Positions 45,726 through 63,776 of a DNA stretch of 64,000 bases are shown here, in pieces (the stretch's first letter is position 1; the number at the start of each line of letters is the position of its first letter). The notes under the pieces were generated by a model, which saw only the letters and a list, made by a program, of their open reading frames with translations, did not search any database and was not told where the DNA came from. The position numbers and the translations under genes are program-made. Source of the DNA: Chaenocephalus aceratus (Eukaryota; Chordata; Actinopteri; Perciformes; Channichthyidae); NCBI GenBank assembly GCA_023974075.1, contig CM043801.1, positions 31,653,990 through 31,717,989 on the forward strand, written 5' to 3'.

Positions 45726-46665
45726 ACGTTTTCGTAGTTTACCGAGACAATTAATGGCAATGAGAACTGTCTAATATGGCTATCTTTTTAGCTAACTTAC
45801 CAATGTGGTTATGGTTCTGGTGTTGAAATAATGCCACAATAAATTACATTTAAGACCGTTTCCCTTTTTTTAAGAAAGGTATCGAAAAAGAATCGGAATT
45901 CTTGACTTGTATCGAACCAAAATGTTGGTATCGTGACAACACTACTTCATGGGCTACTTTGTATGAGTGTGCTGGTCAACCCTGAATCCAAAAGCAAAGT
46001 TTAGGGCAAAGCTGATCTGCCTCCACACATTGGCTTTAATATCTTTATTATGTTCATGTCTGTCTGACGTAGACAAGGCTGAAACAAGCTTCAATCGTAT
46101 TCCACACTGTCGTCAACAGCACTTTCTCAAATGTTCAGAGATTTTCAACTAGGGTTAGTGCTCAGGTGGCACACATAAAGACAAAGCTGGTTGCAGCACT
46201 TCTTATCGAGATGGACGCACATGCTCCCTCCCCATTGGGAACAACTGAAAAGACGCTGGCGCAGAAATAACCCGCTATGCTGACAAATGCCATGACACAG
46301 TTGCCGCAGATTTGTAGGCTACATGTGCATGTCCTGTTCCACCACATACCAAAAGGGGCTTCATTGGATTGAGATCTCGGTGATATCTTTAAATACTAAA
46401 TGATGAATAACTAACAAAAAGCATAATATTCAGGGCTAAATGCAGGAAGAAAAGTGCAGGTTAAATGGTACGTATAGCAGAGTATGTATAATGCACACAG
46501 AGAAACGTTATGGTGCTTTGTTGCTAAATATGTTACATATCCGTACCACATTCTCAAACTATAACCTTTGGGACAAGGTCATAGTGTGAGCTTTCTTATT
46601 CATTCTCAGCCAAATTATGTAATGCATAATTACATGCATTAATGTAATTAAAACTAAATCTAAAC

Positions 46666-46735
46666 TAAATCCAATAAGGATTGGATTTAGTTGCCAATCC
46701 TTATTGGCAACTAAATCCTTAGTTGCCAACAAGGA
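46666..46735. repeat. perfect 15-bp hairpin within a quasi-palindromic cluster
   Basis: GGATTTAGTTGCCAA (46683-46697), loop TCCTTA, TTGGCAACTAAATCC (46704-46718) form a perfect stem. Overlapping copies of CCAATAAGGATTGG and CCTTAGTTGCCAACAAGG lie on either side. Confidence 0.85.
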
Positions 46736-49128
46736 TCTTCATTCTCAATGGTAGTTGAATATTGATGTCTTTGCACTAACCTAACATAGAGACTAAAAGA
46801 ATACTTATTAAGAACGACCCCAAAAACATGTTAGGGGCATCCAGCAGACCATCAACCCTGACAACAGATACCATATTTGCATCTAAAACTTCACTAAACC
46901 AATAGAAGAGTAAGATTAAAACGTTTTTTTATCTCTCTACCGCCAGGGCTATGACTTGCAACATTTTAGTCTATCGTAGTACCTATATTAAAAAAGGTAC
47001 TGAAAGTTCAAATGATGGCAGGCCAATGAATAATAGATCACTCACCCAAAAACATGTTACGTATTCCTATATCATAACAGACTTTGAAACTTAGCTCCCC
47101 TCAAACGTAATTGCTGATGAGTTTTAGAAACAATTAATAATTGAAATGTTGTTACGGAATAAATCTGACAGTGAGTGAGTCCCTAGATTAGTAAAAATCT
47201 AAATATGTCGAGTCATGGGAGACTAAAAAGACGCAGGTTGTCAACCCTATGTACATTACCACAGTCGATGTCATCAATTACTTCTTTAGCACTGTGACGA
47301 TGAGTGAAATGACGAAGATATTAGTTTAATTTCAGCTGAAATTACAACTTGGTAAACTTCCTGTCTTCCTCGTTACCGTGTTAATTTGCAATATTATAAG
47401 GGTATGTAGTAGATATGTTGTTCTCTTGTAACCATTGGGTTTAATGAAATAGCTATTCAGCAGGCATAACATGTTTACCATTGTTTTGCTGACATAAGCC
47501 ATTTATTCTTGGGGGTACTTCTTTTGTAATCACAAGTAGAGCGAATAAATAGAACTGCTCTTGTGATTAAAAAAAAAAACGATCAAAGTATTTTGTTTTG
47601 TAAATGTTTGGAAAAAAACATTTGATATAGTAAGCCCCGTCTTCCTATTCTTGGCAATTCCATCATGGTTGGGCATTTTAAGGTTCTCTCTGCCTTTGCC
47701 ATATAACAAAGACATATCATATCATTTACATCTGTCAAATACTGTTGTAATTTGAAGTCTATGTGAATAATGTATTCATACTGTTCAAATCATCTTAAAT
47801 TGGTGGTCGAATGTATTACTCAAGGCAAAATATATAATCAGGCATACGTGATTTAAATATATATAATAAAAAAATAATGGCAATTTAACCACGGTTTTTC
47901 TACTTCTTTTGGTGTATGTGAGATTTTAAAAGGGTAATTGTAATGTTTATTAATTCTGTCCACACAAATAGCTCTTCAACTTCAGGTATTTTACATTTAA
48001 GATCGACGTTTTGTTGCTTCAGATCGGTCGCCATGTAAAAACAGGCATCTTTTGTATCAGGCAACACACCCCCAAGATGTCAGAGTCATTGGGTGGGAGG
48101 CGCAAGCTCCTAGTTATTCAAGCTATGCTAGTTCCTTGTATGAATTAGCAAAAACATATCTATACATTTACACCATATTCAGAATATATATTCAAGATAC
48201 AACATATGCGCTGGCTGTAGATAAACGGTGGCGTTGGTTAGCTCATTGCAGACAACAACACCCACCTCACGGTAATGTCGCTAGTGTTGCCTTCAATGCA
48301 CAGCCAGCAATATGTTGTTGTTCCCTACCTCCCTAAAAATCTGCACATTCCTCAACTTTAAAAATACGATATATTGCAGTTGTCATACATTCTTTGTACT
48401 TAGTGTTTTTGTATATTTGGTGTAAATACTTTCCTTTATTCTTTTCCAATGTTAAAAAGACATTTCTTTATATACTCGTTTTACGTTTGCACTACCAAAC
48501 ACCGAAGCAAATTCCTCGTATGTGTAAACGTACCTTGCAATAACCTCGATTATAATGGTGATTGAGCGCTAAAATGTTCAACTGGGTTTGTAAACATAGC
48601 GACCTAGTGTATAATTACGTCCTGAATGCGTTGCACAATGTTGTGTACCGACTATGTGGCCAGCATACATTATTATTAATGTTTTAATAACAATATAAAA
48701 CATGAGAGCACAGCACAGCCTGAGACAAAAGCCCACTGCAGGCCCTTCACTGCCCTCACAGCATTCCCCCTCCCCAGCGCTTAATCTAGCTAGCTAGCCA
48801 GCTCCTTTCCAGCCCGACACAGCAGCCTCGCTGGCTGGGGCTAACCCTCTTGCTTTGCCCCGACATTTTCCTTTCGGCTTTCTGCCCCCTCGCTTCAAAA
48901 AAGAAGGAGCAGTGAGCATTTTAAACACATAAACGACTAAAATGCTCAATGTGTGTAACGCACATGGCACACAAACTATACCAAGCCCACGCGAACACAT
49001 AACATTCGATTTTCGCACGCACTTTACTTCACGTTAGCTTACTGTTAGCCTGCTAGCCAGATGGCTAACGTTAACGTTTTTTGCCCGCTTAAGATTCAAT
49101 CAAACAACTAACCTTGTGTTGCGCTTAC

Positions 49129-49390
49129 CTTCAAACTGGGTCGCACGTATCCCACGGACTCATTCACGTTCGGCTATATGTGAATATTGCGCAATATAAA
49201 CAGTTATTCCCTAAATATTGGACGTTATAACCGTAGCCTACGGCTGTGTGACGTTCATCGCTGGTTTTTGAAAACATCCCAGCCGTTCGTCGCCGTCCTC
49301 TCGGAGAAAAGCCCCAGCAAAACATACAAGCGGCGCTCTGATTGGTCGAGGAGATACATGTGACCGCGTGAGCCCCCACCGATATTATAA
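49129..49390 (-). promoter_or_regulatory. ankrd12: ankrd12 noncoding first exon and promoter region
   Basis: The minus-strand donor TTTGAAG|GTAAGC ends at 49129. Upstream is CpG-containing sequence with an inverted CCAAT box (ATTGG at 49341-49345). A palindromic CRE (TGACGTCA, 49582-49589) and an NRF-1-like TGCGCATGCGTC (49811-49822) lie further upstream. The exact transcription start is not visible. No TATA box was noted at a fitting distance. Confidence 0.6.
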
Positions 49391-49988
49391 GGTCTGCGTC
49401 TGCTGGATAGACTGGGTATGTGTGGAAACAACGATTTAAACTCTTTGTTTTATCGATAATGTGAGTAAATCTGCACCTTTAATGTTAAGAATATGCTCCG
49501 TGCTTTCATATTGTGCCAGTTAGAAGCGTTTAAAAACAATCGGATATAGCTTGAATGTGAGGGAGATCAGTAATGGACGCTTGACGTCATCTTTTCCGTT
49601 GCGGTTAGTAGGAACTTTCTCGAAGATCAAGGGTTTAGGATATTTGTATGGATCCTATATTGAGCATGGCTTAACAATTTGGTGACAATTTAACTAATGA
49701 ACCGCGTAAATTCTGCCCCTTTTTCTTTTGACCCGCCAACTCATTGTGTCAGTCAGGCGTCAGCTTTGAATTGGTTGCGCAGTGACATTTGCATCATGGA
49801 GTATGTGTTCTGCGCATGCGTCATGGTGCATAATATTGTATGTTGCAGAGCAGGCTTGTTGAAAGTCGCAAAGGAAACGGGACTGGGGGAGGGGCGCGAG
49901 GGGCACCGGCTAGACACGAAACACGCCACCGGGGTGGGATGCAAATGACAGGAGCAGTTGTAGGAAGAAGGGAGTGTGAGTCGAGAAG

Positions 49989-50890
49989 GGTTTATCATAT
50001 AATGGCTTGACCAGATTAATTTAGTAGATATCTGGAATTTAAGAATGAGTCAAACTGCATTGTAGCATGGCTATAACTACATAGTAGTCCTTCGTAGCCT
50101 CACATACTCAAAACAATAACATATGGACACTTTTGAATATGTGAATGTAGATATAATAATTTAAGATCATTCATTGACTTTTGATGTTATTATTCATTAT
50201 GAATTACCAATTTCTTTTGGGATATTTCTAAAATAAATGTGATGAATTATGTATTATTATTTGAAACATAGATGATAGTCAACAATGGCATGTGAATCCT
50301 GAATGATTTGCAGAAAGCATAATCATTCAGTTACAGTCATATTTGGTAACAATACTTCACTAGGTTTTATCATATAATGGCTTGACCGGATTAACTTGAA
50401 GATATTTGGAATTTATGAATGAGTCAAACTGTATTGTAGCATGGCTATAACTACATATGGACAATTTTGAATATGTGAATGTAGATATAATCATTTAAGA
50501 TCATTCATTGACTTTTTATGTTATTATTAATTACCTATTTATTTTTGGATATTTGAAACTTGGATTATAGTCAACAATGGTATTTGAATCTTGAATTAAT
50601 TGAAGAAAGCCTATTGTTCAACTACTCATAAGTGATACAATTGCATACCATTACCATACATATATTACAATTAATGTACTCTTTGACATAAGGAAAACAT
50701 TATTTTGTGACCACTATTGTACTAATTATTTCTCTATTGTGAGATGGACTTGTATGCTAACATTTGAAATGCACATGTCTCTTACAATACAGTTATATAT
50801 GGTGTATGGCTTGCCCAGATAAACTTAAGATGTATCTAGAATGTATTAGTTCAAATATTATTTGAACATGGCTCTAACTACAATGTGACT
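49989..50890. repeat. three diverged direct repeats of about 370-430 bp
   Basis: The motif 'ATATAATGGCTTGACC' followed by 'AGTCAAACTG' and 'TAGCATGGCTATAACTACAT' occurs at 49995-50085 and 50366-50458. A more diverged version (GTATGGCTTGCCCAGATAAA, ACATGGCTCTAACTACAA) is at 50805-50885. The first two copies also share the following 120 bp (GAATATGTGAATGTAGATAT). It lies in the ankrd12/ndufv2 intergenic region. Confidence 0.8.
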
Positions 50891-51067
50891 TGTCAAAGAA
50901 AGCTGTCACAGAAGAATGGTTGGCAATGGAAACTGCGACATAAGCTTCGTAGCTTTCTCAGCATCATGTGGTACAGCTTGGTGACATTAACCAAATTAGA
51001 ATAGGACTTTTCTTTAACACTATATGTCAAGAGTTTTCTATTTGTAGGCCATTTTTGTCAGCTGTTA

Positions 51068-51258
51068 TTAGGGAGGGGTGTGGTGCAGTGGGTTGTGCGT
51101 TCGGATCGGGGTCACAGGTTCAAACCCCACTGCAGTCAGCATGTCGTTGTGTCCCTGAGACCCTTCACCCCAAATTGCTCCTGTGGGGATTGCCCACCGT
51201 ATTGAGTATGTAAGTCGCTTTGGATAAAAGCCTCTAACAAATTACATGTAATGTAATG
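51068..51258 (+). mobile_element. tRNA-derived SINE, plus orientation
   Basis: Head GGGGTGTGGTGCAGTGGGTT (box A-like), GGTTCAAACCCC (box B), body and the teleost tail GTCGCTTTGGATAAAAGCCT ending in ATGTAATGTAATG. Same family as 23563-23760. No anticodon stem-loop pairing is evident, so it is not a tRNA gene. Confidence 0.8.
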
Positions 51259-51540
51259 TTATAGCCGAGTGCATAAAAAGCAACTGCAATGTAATTTGTA
51301 AAACCAAAAAAAGACGATGGTAGAATTATAGTTTTGACAAAAAATATCTTTTAAGATATGTAGTTTCATGGCTTTGTATATATGTTTACAAAAAGCTTTT
51401 ATGTCAAGTGTGCCTAATAGAGCAGTAGAAGTTGTCACAGGTCAAAAATATATAATCTCCCATAACATCTATTCATGTATATCACCTTGTTTTATAATCC
51501 TGTAAGTGACACAATGACACCAAGAGCACAGGCATATGAA
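51259..51540. other. spacer downstream of ndufv2, nothing seen
   Basis: AT-rich noncoding sequence between the SINE and the ndufv2 polyadenylation signal. Confidence 0.6.
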
Positions 51541-51543
51541 ACA

Positions 51544-51549
51544 TTTATT
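51544..51549 (-). terminator. ndufv2: ndufv2 polyadenylation signal AATAAA
   Basis: TTTATT on plus reads AATAAA on minus, 70 bases after the ndufv2 stop codon, giving a short 3' UTR typical of complex I subunit mRNAs. Confidence 0.75.
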
Positions 51550-51618
51550 TACACAACATGTTTGAGTAAAGCATAATATCATCTTCTGGGACAAGTTGCT
51601 TTTGATAAAAGGCGATGT

Positions 51619-57843
<6,225 letters not shown>

Positions 57844-58951
57844 CTTGGAGCTTGAAGTCTGGTCCCGGTGTTTTACCAAATGGACGGGACAGCAGCAGCC
57901 GAAATCAACACAAGCGTTTTTACGCTCGATTGAGAGGGTCTTACGTAAAACGCTACGTCATACGTCAGACCGCTCGAAACTGAATCGATCCCAGATTGAA
58001 ATTTGAGATCAAAAAAACAAATGATGACAACCGAGCCATTTTCACATTTGTTATATAACCCGAGTGGTGGCTCACGTTGCATGTTTACCAGCGTTTCCAA
58101 GGGCAGATTGTTTGAAGCATAAACACATCAAATATTTGTCATTACTAGTTTTGATATAATGAAATGTCATATATTATAAAAATGAAAATATTAATATTTG
58201 AAATGATAACTTTGAGATAACATGCAACACATTGTAGTTGTTGCCATGTTTCTTTCTTCTTTTTGTCTAGTGAAATTCAACTGTCCAATTTCTGTCATGC
58301 TCTTGCATTTATGAAATACAATTTATCATAACCAAAATATGAAACACATAAAAAAGGAAGTTTATTACACTTAATGTAGATATAAAATATGTATATATAA
58401 CAAAAGTTAAGCAAGGGTTATAGTTTGACATGGCCTATAAATATGGACGCATACAATACTTTAGATATTTCAAGAGCATTTAGTGGCATTGCCTTGAGGA
58501 TGAGGGATTTTGTTTACTTGCTGTCGGTGAACTAAATGCTGTTACCCTCTCTTGCTATTTTCCCAGAGAACCAATCAGCCCCCCTGTCAAATCAAACCAT
58601 CCTGTGTTGGCATGAATCCCAGCATTCATGTTGCTGCTGCTGCTGCACACACTCCTCCTCCACCTCCTTGCTTGGTTAAATAATGCGATCAACAGGCCAG
58701 GGGGGGCTCAACCAATGAAAAAGTGGGAGTGCTGAACCGTGCAAGCTGATTGGCTGTCCTGGCCCTAAACAGACTGTGAGCGAGCCTTAGATTAGAGGTG
58801 GGTCTCTATGCATGCTGAAAAGTGTTGCTTCTGTAAAGGAGGCCTTGTAGTCGTTTTACTCAGGAGGATACAGACAGATCAGCAGTGACTCCAGATTAAC
58901 CCACTTTCTCACTGTCCCTCAGATGATATAGGCCAGTCTGCATCTGTCTCA
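57844..58951. promoter_or_regulatory. head-to-head ndufv2 / acss2 promoter region
   Basis: About 1.1 kb separates the two start codons. Near ndufv2 the sequence has CpGs and repeated ACGTCA half-CREs (57953-57968). Nearer acss2 is a CTG/GCT run (58630-58650) and inverted CCAAT-type ATTGG (58749-58753). Transcription starts are not visible. Confidence 0.5.
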
Positions 58952-59075
58952 ATGGTTGTTCCTGAATCCCAGGAAAAAATGTACTACCCTCCTGAAGACC
59001 TGAAGAGGGATGCTCATGTACCGGATTTTAACTCCTATCTGGCACTGTACAGGAAGTCTCTTGAGAATCCAGAAG
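58952..59075 (+). CDS. acss2: acss2 exon 1
   Basis: ATG at 58952 (context TCAATGG) opens [20 protein letters not shown]; donor CCAGAAG|GTAGGT. An upstream ATG at 58923 (AGATGAT) is out of frame with it and short. Confidence 0.88.
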
Positions 59076-62000
59076 GTAGGTCAAGGTTGTATTTTTAGTG
59101 CAGCACTCACAATGTTTCCATGCATGCACCTCCCTGAGAGATAACTGTAAGCATGATCCCTGTGTTTATCTACCCGGCAGTCTGTAACACTGACATTAAA
59201 CATCACTTTCTTTCAGCTTTCTGGAAAGAGATTGCAGATGAGTTCTTTTGGAAGAAGCCAGCAACGGGACCATTGCTGCAGTACAACTTTGATGTGACAA
59301 AAGGGAACATTTATGTCAAATGCATGGAAGGGGCCAAAACCAACATGTGCTATAATGTCCTGGACAGGCTTGTGAAGGAGAAGAACTTTGGTGAAAAGGT
59401 TGCCTATTACTGGTAAGCCACAATGTTTGTCCGCCATGAATGATGGCTTTGATGAGAAATACTGCCTGGAGTTATGTCAGCAACTGTTGTGTCCAAAGCA
59501 AACCTCAGCTAGTGCCAGTGCTTTAATGTTTCAATCCAACTAAGGACATTTAACAGGATCTATTGTAAAACATTACCAGATTGGATATGCTTTTGTAATT
59601 ACACATTTTATGATCTTGCATTTCAGCAGATTGTCCTGTTGCACTCACAAAAACAAGTCGTTTAGTGTTTAATCACTTGGATCTTGCCCAAATCCTCCCA
59701 TATAACAAGGTCAAATAAGAGCCTAATGGATTGTTTTCTGCATATAACTGTTTTCTTTTGCAATGTTTTGCATATGAGCTCAAAAATAGTTTGTTTGAAC
59801 AATTACAAGCTTCCACTAAACTCTTTACTCTTACAATAGCTGGCTGCTTACAGTAAAGCCTCACACACTTGACAAATCACCATAAAGTCTATACTTTATA
59901 TGATGGCATATATTTGCTCTGTCAACACAAGAGGCTTGGCAAATGACAAATATGGGTTCTGTAAGCGCAGCAGTAATAGGGGTTCAATGGAACTGGGCAC
60001 AGCGGATACCAGCCATCGCCCAAATAAACGCAGTTTGCACTTCATCAAAGCACTTAGTGTATGTAATAAATCTGCTGAAGTATTTGCCATTACGGCTTAA
60101 GCACGTTATATGATGAAGATATTGCGTATCAGCTGTTTTATTGCCCTATTTATATTATAGGTATCAGTGGTGAGATGATTTGTTTTATATTGTTAAACAC
60201 TTATATGACCTTAGCTCACACAATGTCCAAAAATTCAAAGCAAAACTATCTTTAATAGAAGATCAATGCAACAACAAAAAGACACCAAAAAGGTTAACGA
60301 GTTGATGTGTACTTTTGTTTGAATGTATATGTTACGGCATGAATTATTTGCAGCTACTTTTCTGAGATTGAAGTCCCAGTGTTCTGTGATGACAGCTGGC
60401 CCTCTGCTAGAGTGTCACCCTTTAAATCAAACATTGTTTTAACAACAATAACATTTTCAACTGTGTGTAAGAAATGGTTTTCAGGTTCAAAAGTAGGGTT
60501 GGGTAGGTTGGTATGTGATACTACTAAAAAAGAAAAAATCCTTTATGAAGTAGTTAGTATTTTTGAAAAGAATTAGCCATGATCAGCAGCCTAAAAATGT
60601 CCTTTTGGGTTGTTAAAGGTTAAAAGCAGTAGTTCCTATTAGTTATGCATTAGCTGCTATGAGAAGCAGACACAACAACACATTCAATGTCAGGTTTGCC
60701 TCGGTATCATTTCCTTTTTTTTAAAAAATCTTTTAGACAAGAAAAGGCAATGCATTATAAAGATAGGTAAAGTGCATCACTGAACACATTAAGACTAAAG
60801 TCATATATTACATAACATTAACCAAACATCTATCGTAAAACAAATAGACAAGGTCAAGAAAATGAAAGTGCATGATAAATGAAGGTTGACATACATATAC
60901 AACAACAGCACAATGCCTAGAGGCAAAAATAAACAGCAACTGCAGTCCAGCAGCTAAAACCAGCTTCTCCAGGTTTAGATTTTATGACTGACGACCTCAA
61001 AGGATCTTTGAGTTGAAACTGTCCCTGAGGTATTTAGCTCATAAAACATTTGGTGATTTATATCTTTGGAGTTATTTTGGTAAAAGTTCTTTGAGATTTC
61101 GGTTTTTCTTGGATTTTAAGCAGCAGCATTCTGAATGGGCTGCACATTAAAAAGTAAGTTAAAGAGTTTAGTGGTAGTGAGTAAATCAGTAGTAAGTATA
61201 AATATATACTTGAAGAATAAAAAAAAGACTTCAAATAGAGCAAGACAATATTTCAAGAGACACAATGGTGCAAGTAAATGCAGGAAATAGTAATATATGT
61301 AGATATGTACTTATCAAATAAGATGAGACAGAATGTAAAAATAAATAAAGTGGTCCAAGGATTGACCCTTGTGGAACTCCAGATGTATTTTTGATTTACT
61401 CTAATACATATTGCCCAAGAGGCACACTCATAACTTATTAATTTAAAGAGTTTCAAATAAATAAAAACATTTTAATCAATAGCCGTTGCATTTAAAAGTA
61501 CAGAGTTTCATCACTGCAATCATTTATTTCACCATCATCCTGGCGATAAGGTTGATGCCAGGTTTGAACAGTGTTTTGGCTTTTCGTCCCACACTGGAGG
61601 CGTGCTAACATGCTGCCCGCTGGCCTGTGTAACCTTGTGCCACATACTTTTCAAAGTGACTCCCCTGACAGACATCCAAACCTAATATAGACACAGCCAC
61701 ACAGGGGACGGGACGGGAACTCAGGGAACTCAAACCACAATGTCACGTTATATGAGAAGATACTTTGTCGAGGAAATGGGGAATCTGGAGGGCTTCTTTA
61801 TCTGTCATAAGAGTAGTACAAATTAGCCAGACATCGCACAAATTAACACATACAGACAAGGCTTTGCAAGGCAAGGCAAGGCAAGGCAAGTTTATTTATA
61901 TAGCACCAGGCAATTCAATTCAAGGTGCATGACAGTTTTGTTGTGTTTCTTCTCTTTTGTGTGCACCTCTCAGGGAAGGAAACTCACCTGACCACCACAT

Positions 62001-63776
62001 GGCCATCACCTACAGCCAGCTGCTGAGCCAGGTCTGCCGCTGTGCTAATGTTCTCAAGAAAATAGGTAAGAAATCTTACATTTAAACAACATTACATCAA
62101 TATGAATTGCTCAGTTGCAAAAATACAGAGATGACTTGATCCTTATAAATTACCAGTAGCAATTACATTTAAGAAATGAAGAAAGACAAATTCAATATAA
62201 CAACATGCGTGGAGCTGAAACATAAGGCAAAGTATTTTGCTTATATGAAGATGTCTACAATACTAAATGACAAAACAAGACATTTAATGAAATTCCCTTG
62301 GACATTGATTTGTTTTTGACATTTTATAGAAAATAGATTAATAAAATAATCTATACAATATTTGTTAGATTAATAAATAAGGAAAGTTATCATTAGTTGG
62401 CTCTATGCTGTACTCCCAAATGCACTTATCAGACCAACACTACAGCATTAGGCACATATCCAACATACTGAAACTCCCCATGAAGCTACGTTTCTGTAGC
62501 TGGTTTGAGTTGAGAAGTAGCTCAGATCAGGCTCAGATGTGATTTGTGTTATTCAAAATCACACATCTGCTTGTTTCCTTTTTCAAGGTGTAAAAAAGGG
62601 AGACAGGGTTTCCATCTACCTTCCCATGATCCCTGAGCTCGTCTACACCATGTTGGCCTGTGCAAGGATAGGTGCTGTTCACTCCATAGTGGTAAGTAGT
62701 ATGATGAATGGCCCTTTCTTAATTTCTTATTTTCTTGTTGTTTCACTTATTTTGGAGGAGCAGACAAATACGTTTTGCTGTATAAAGAGGGAGCCTCATA
62801 TAATGTCAGCATGTGAACAAAGTATGACGATTTTATTTCTTTACCTTGTGTGAAAAACCTTCCCTGGTGCTTCAAACATGAGTCAGTCAGCATTTCTTTG
62901 CAGCCTATTTGACCCATATCTGTCAATAAGTTCCAAATGTTTAAATTAAGTCGTTTCAGCATGTATATTAGCAGTGTTTGCCTTGCTCTTATATTTATCA
63001 CCTGCACTCAATATTTGGGTCAGACGTTTACTGGCTGTGTATACACTTGGAAAGTCATCAGAGTCTTTGACATTTTGAAAGGAGGCCAACACTATTTTAG
63101 CTTTTCAACCTTCCTGATCCATGCAAAGGTTAGTAGCACTGTTATAAATATCTCCAGGCAGCTCCAAGATGGGTTCCCTTCATGACTGGCAAGGCCTCCT
63201 TTTGGCAGACTTAAGTATAAGTGACCTTGTAAGTGCTTGGTCACTGTTTGCACTTTTTCCATATTTGATATGAACACCACTTAGCAACATAAGGGCCTCT
63301 GGCATAGTGCCAGTGTCTTAGATTTCTCATGTGTCTGTTAATATAAGTCATAAATTAGCTTGACATGAAATCATAGACAGAGCCAGACCGCGACATTTAG
63401 CTGAGTCCTGAGTCCTCAGTGTCTTGATTCATAATGCTGTCATCAACACTGACACTTTACACTGTGAACCTGTAACCTTGGCCAGAACAGAAGCGTCTGT
63501 TGGAGGATGCAGCAGATGACAATGATATAAAAGATTCATTTTAAATGTCTGGTTCAGTATGTAAGATTGAATAAGGTGACTTCTTTATACATGGTTATGA
63601 GCGGGAACAGCCAGCATCCGACTCAGTGATGGAAATTCGGAGTTGTTATAAACCAGAATATCCTTTTAAAAATGTTGTCTTTTCTTTTTCTTTTCATGTT
63701 CAGTTTGCAGGATTCTCCTCTGAGTCTCTGTGTGAGAGGATCATCGATGCTTCCAGCAGCGTGCTGGTGACGGCAG
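58952..63776 (+). CDS. acss2: acss2-type cytosolic acetyl-CoA synthetase, first five coding exons (gene runs off the right edge)
   Basis: Acetyl-CoA synthetase (AMP-forming) makes acetyl-CoA from acetate, ATP and CoA in cytosol and nucleus. Exons are 58952-59075, 59217-59412, 61974-62065, 62588-62691 and 63704-63776, all in phase with GT..AG borders; 589 nt, about 196 residues. Seen: an N-terminal start without a mitochondrial presequence, the acetyl-CoA synthetase N-terminal domain ([38 protein letters not shown]) and the beginning of the AMP-binding domain ([39 protein letters not shown]). The catalytic P-loop-like and C-terminal lysine regions are off the window. ACSS2 fits better than ACSS1. 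A fish acss2-like paralogue cannot be excluded. Confidence 0.9.
59217..59412 (+). CDS. acss2: acss2 exon 2
   Basis: Acceptor CTTTCAG|CTTTCT, donor TTACTG|GTAAGC, 196 nt. It encodes [20 protein letters not shown], the [11 protein letters not shown] block and NMCYNVLDR, hallmarks of acetyl-CoA synthetases. Confidence 0.95.
59413..61973. other. acss2 intron 2
   Basis: AT-rich noncoding intron. Only a LINE-tail fragment near its right end (61866-61930) was recognised. Confidence 0.6.
61866..61930 (-). mobile_element. LINE 3' tail, minus orientation
   Basis: (GGCAA)n followed by GTTTATTTATATAGCAC and CAATTCAATTCAAGGTGC is the reverse complement of the tail family at 4430-4490. Strongly 5'-truncated. 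Confidence 0.7.
61974..62065 (+). CDS. acss2: acss2 exon 3
   Basis: Acceptor CTCTCAG|GGAAGG, donor AAAATAG|GTAAGA, 92 nt. It encodes [20 protein letters not shown], then [11 protein letters not shown]. It joins TG of exon 2 to give the conserved YYWEGN. Confidence 0.93.
62588..62691 (+). CDS. acss2: acss2 exon 4
   Basis: Acceptor TTTCAAG|GTGTAA, donor CATAGTG|GTAAGT, 104 nt. It encodes [20 protein letters not shown] and [14 protein letters not shown], the start of the AMP-binding domain. Confidence 0.96.
62692..63703. other. acss2 intron 4, nothing seen
   Basis: Noncoding intron. No repeat family or exon was recognised. Confidence 0.6.
63704..63776 (+). CDS. acss2: acss2 exon 5
   Basis: Acceptor GTTCAG|TTTGCA, donor ACGGCAG|GTAGGA, 73 nt. 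It encodes [20 protein letters not shown] and LVTA, near-identical to ACSS2. The following exons lie beyond base 64000. Confidence 0.95.

Larger units (their letters stand above)
43389..45944. mobile_element. hAT-type element, outermost of a three-deep nest, perfect 8-bp target duplication
   Basis: The termini TAGTGTTGCACGGTGTACCG and ATCGTGACAACACTA are inverted repeats, and CTTCATGG lies directly on both sides (43381-43388 and 45945-45952). Subterminal 'accgatacttgaaaggtaccgcgatacc' style repeats recur in the right arm. Its own sequence is 43389-43460 plus 45179-45944; the rest is two later insertions. The right part holds a transposase remnant (45410-45725). Confidence 0.92.
28952..49128. 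other. ankrd12 first intron (about 20 kb), hosts most mobile elements
   Basis: It lies between the noncoding first exon donor (49129) and the start-codon exon acceptor (28951). Apart from the elements listed separately, most of it (29.0-30.2, 30.6-31.4, 32.7-35.5, 37.1-38.5, 38.8-41.5, 42.2-43.38 and 46-48.7 kb) shows only short unconvincing frames. Confidence 0.7.
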
